From assembly GCA_030043395.1 (NCBI GenBank), contig JASHXW010000234.1:1-9422 (forward strand): a DNA stretch of 9,422 bases, read 5' to 3'. The notes beneath the pieces were generated by a model. The model was not told the DNA's origin, made no database searches, and worked only from the letters and a program-made list of their open reading frames with translations. Positions 7,817 through 9,422 of this stretch are shown here, in pieces (position 1 is the stretch's first letter; the number at the start of each line of letters is the position of its first letter). This DNA is from Streptosporangiaceae bacterium (GTDB lineage: Bacteria; Actinomycetota; Actinomycetes; Streptosporangiales; Streptosporangiaceae). The position numbers were made by a program, and so were the translations under genes.

Positions 7817-9334
7817 ATGCCTGCAGCATCATTTGAGCACGCCGCTGAGGTGCGCGCAGCATTGCACGCGATCGTGACCGACCCCGCCTACGGGACGGCC
7901 GCTCTCGACAGCAGCCAGCGGGCGGCGAACCTGCTACAGGACCTGCTCCCCGACGCGCCGCGGGAGAGCGGCCTGCTCATGGCAGCCATCATCGCCGGGC
8001 TGCCAGCCTTGCTCAGCAGCTACAGGGCGCAGGGGATGGACGCTAGTACTGCGACGAGGCTGGCTACGGCCTTCTTCGCGGAGCGGACCGCGTTCACCGC
8101 CGAGGCCTGTGGCTGGGTCACCGAGGAACTGTCCATCGCCATGCGCCTGGCAGGCTCTGGCGAGAGCGGTGCGGGCGGTGGCCAAGCCGGCTGGCATGTC
8201 GGCGAGGCAGACGGCCAGGTGGGCGATGCAGGCGGCCAGGCCAGCGACGCTGACGGTCGGGTCACGGTGCGGCGCAACGACCTTGCTGGCGACGGGGCTG
8301 GCGATCCGCCAGCTGCGGATGCCCAGCCACTCGTCCCCCAGGCGGATGCGCACCACCCTGACACAGGAGCTGCAAGCTCGGCCGGCCCGGGCAGCCTGGC
8401 CTCAGGCGCCGGCCTTGCGGAATGGACGGGAGCGCAGGGAGACCCGGCAGGGGCTCGCGACCTGTACGCCGCCTTGCTGCCCGTGCACGAGCGGGTTCGA
8501 GGTCGCGACGACCCGGAGACCTTCGAGATCCGGGCCAGGCATGCGCACTGGACCGGCGAGGCTGGCGACCCGCTCAGCGCGCAGGACCTGTTCGCTGACC
8601 TGCTCGCCGACTGCGAGCGCGTTCTCGGCCCCGATCACCCGCAGGCACTTGGTGCCTGGACGCAGCTGGCCGAGTGGAATGGCGAGGCGGGGCGCCCGGC
8701 GATGGCCCGCGACCTGCTCGCGGAGGTGATGCCCGCATTCGGGCGAGTCCTCGGGCCGCAGGACGGCAGAACTCTCGAAGCGCGCAGCGACCTGGCTTTC
8801 TGGACGGGGCAGGCCGGCGACCCGGCCGCAGCGCGTGAGTTGCTCGGTGCGCTGGTACCTGACCTGGAGCGCGCGATGGGCGCGGAGCATCCGGACACTC
8901 TGGCTGCCCGCGGCAACCATGCGCGATGGACTGGCCGCGCCGGGAACCCGGCGGGGGCCCGGGATCTCCTGAGCACGCTGGTCCCGCTCAACGTCCGCGT
9001 CCATGGCGCCGACCATCCCGCGAGCCTGGACACCCGCCACAGCCTGGCCTACTGGACGGGAGAGGCAGGCAACGCCATCGGCGCGCGCGATCTTCTGGCG
9101 GCGCTGGTCCCCGACATCGAGCGCGCCCTCGGGCCGGGTCACCCTGATGCCCTCGCGGCGCGCATTGACCTCGCCGAGTGGACCGGGCAGGCCGGGAATG
9201 CCGCCGCCGCGCGGGACATGTTCGCCTCGCTGGCTGCCGACGCCGAGCGAGCGCTCGGGCCTGAGCACCCGGACACCAAGACGGCGCGTAGCCGGCTCGC
9301 GCATTGGAAGCGGCGGGCCAGGTCGCAGCGGTAA
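7817..9334 (+). CDS. TPR-like repeat protein with helical N-terminal domain (seven 42-residue repeats)
   Basis: This 505-residue protein has three parts. Residues 1-112 look all-helical and include NLLQDLLPDAPRE (38-50), a hydrophobic helix to about 67, and a closing helix around Trp100. From memory, similar helical modules occur next to kinases, repeats and NTPases in actinobacteria and cyanobacteria, but I cannot name the family. Residues 113-200 are a Gly/Ala/Asp/Gln-rich linker, probably disordered. Residues 201-494 are seven gapless 42-residue units with consensus AxWTGxAG[DN]xxxAR[DE]L, then ER, G, HPDT and an AR pair, like the long TPR units (kinesin-light-chain/TPR_12 style) of actinobacterial NB-ARC proteins. 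A basic end KRRARSQR follows an eighth partial unit. No signal, membrane segment or catalytic domain is seen, so a cytoplasmic scaffold or sensor is likely. The partner is unknown. Confidence 0.85.
   Translation: MPAASFEHAAEVRAALHAIVTDPAYGTAALDSSQRAANLLQDLLPDAPRESGLLMAAIIAGLPALLSSYRAQGMDASTATRLATAFFAERTAFTAEACGWVTEELSIAMRLAGSGESGAGGGQAGWHVGEADGQVGDAGGQASDADGRVTVRRNDLAGDGAGDPPAADAQPLVPQADAHHPDTGAASSAGPGSLASGAGLAEWTGAQGDPAGARDLYAALLPVHERVRGRDDPETFEIRARHAHWTGEAGDPLSAQDLFADLLADCERVLGPDHPQALGAWTQLAEWNGEAGRPAMARDLLAEVMPAFGRVLGPQDGRTLEARSDLAFWTGQAGDPAAARELLGALVPDLERAMGAEHPDTLAARGNHARWTGRAGNPAGARDLLSTLVPLNVRVHGADHPASLDTRHSLAYWTGEAGNAIGARDLLAALVPDIERALGPGHPDALAARIDLAEWTGQAGNAAAARDMFASLAADAERALGPEHPDTKTARSRLAHWKRRARSQR
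8210..8263 (+). repeat. Degenerate 21-bp repeat in the linker of the repeat protein
   Basis: The linker contains heptads DGQVGDA (residues 132-138) and GGQASDA (139-145) followed by a partial DGRV (146-149), giving a 21-bp period at the DNA level. A looser copy (GGQAGWHVGEA) precedes them. Such coding repeats suggest linker growth by slippage. Confidence 0.5.
8417..9298 (+). repeat. Seven in-frame 126-bp repeats encoding TPR-like units
   Basis: Units begin at 8417, 8543, 8669, 8795, 8921, 9047 and 9173, each exactly 126 bp with no insertion or deletion. The protein consensus is well kept (Trp at position 3, Gly at 5 and 8, Ala-Arg at 13-14, Gly at 29, Pro at 32 in most), while the DNA copies differ at many silent and replacement sites. 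The array is therefore old and under selection for spacing, not a recent expansion. An eighth copy starts at 9299 (AHW) and breaks off. Confidence 0.85.
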
Positions 9335-9358
9335 GCGAGCCATTTCGGCTGCATGGCG
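9335..9358. other. Short intergenic gap after the repeat protein
   Basis: Only 24 bp separate the TAA of the repeat protein from the possible leftward stop at 9359. GCCAT (9339-9343) and ATGGC (9353-9357) could pair as a weak 5-bp stem. No strong terminator is visible here. Confidence 0.3.
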
Positions 9359-9422
9359 CTAGTGGTTGTGACGGGGCACGGCCGCGCCGCTGGAGCCGAC
9401 CAGGAAGTCCAGGTCAGCGCCC
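9359..9422 (-). CDS. Possible C-terminal end of a leftward gene (truncated by window edge)
   Basis: On the minus strand a frame is open from the window edge to a TAG at 9361-9359 and reads GADLDFLVGSSGAAVPRHNH. Twenty codons in GC-rich DNA stay open easily by chance, so the evidence is thin. The composition looks protein-like and the position, convergent with the repeat protein, is sensible. I do not recognise a family. Confidence 0.3.
   Translation of the reverse strand, partial: GADLDFLVGSSGAAVPRHNH

Noticed and set aside
8417..9298. CRISPR array or minisatellite
   Set aside because: The 126-bp periodicity is at the protein level, the copies are diverged, and there is no repeat/spacer pattern.
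7019..9334. Toxin-antitoxin or anti-phage system made of the B3/B4 and TPR genes
   Set aside because: No toxin, nuclease, NTPase or other effector motif is visible in either protein; adjacency alone does not support a defence role.
8402..9343. Long minus-strand open frame under the TPR repeats
   Set aside because: It is the periodic antisense shadow of the 126-bp repeats in GC-rich DNA; the sense frame has the recognisable repeat consensus and a good ribosome site.

Overview
The window is very GC-rich (strong G/C bias at third codon positions) and reads as chromosomal DNA of a high-GC actinomycete. Pointers are the purine-rich Shine-Dalgarno (SD) sites, GTG start usage, hairpin terminators without T-tracts, an actinobacterial lipoprotein signal, and a TPR protein of a style typical of Streptomyces/Streptosporangiales-like genomes. 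I cannot assign a genus.

Left part (1-6906, + strand) is one co-directional cluster: the C-terminal part of a LacI-family regulator (N-terminal DNA-binding domain lies outside the window), two DppB/DppC-type permeases, two DppD/DppF-type ATPases and a family 5 solute-binding lipoprotein. The regulator and first permease are 9 bp apart; the four membrane/ATPase genes overlap by 1, 4 and 4 bp; the binding protein follows after 57 bp with its own strong ribosome site. Together they form a complete peptide/nickel/oligosaccharide-type ABC importer. LacI-type control suggests, but does not prove, that the cargo is an oligosaccharide or glycoside rather than a peptide.

The middle (6907-7018) is a convergent intergenic region with two strong hairpins, the second a perfect 17-bp stem, probably a bidirectional terminator.

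Right part: a leftward gene for a stand-alone B3/B4 domain protein (the tRNA-editing domain of the phenylalanyl-tRNA synthetase beta subunit) and, divergently across 99 bp, a 505-residue protein with a helical N-terminal domain, a low-complexity linker and seven gapless 42-residue TPR-like repeats. The last 88 bp hold a possible C-terminus of a leftward gene.

Most of the window is a recognisable transporter locus. The less understood parts are the solo B3/B4 protein and the repeat protein, which share a divergent promoter region. I saw no CRISPR array, insertion sequence, tRNA or rRNA gene, and no clear evidence of an undescribed defence or conflict system.
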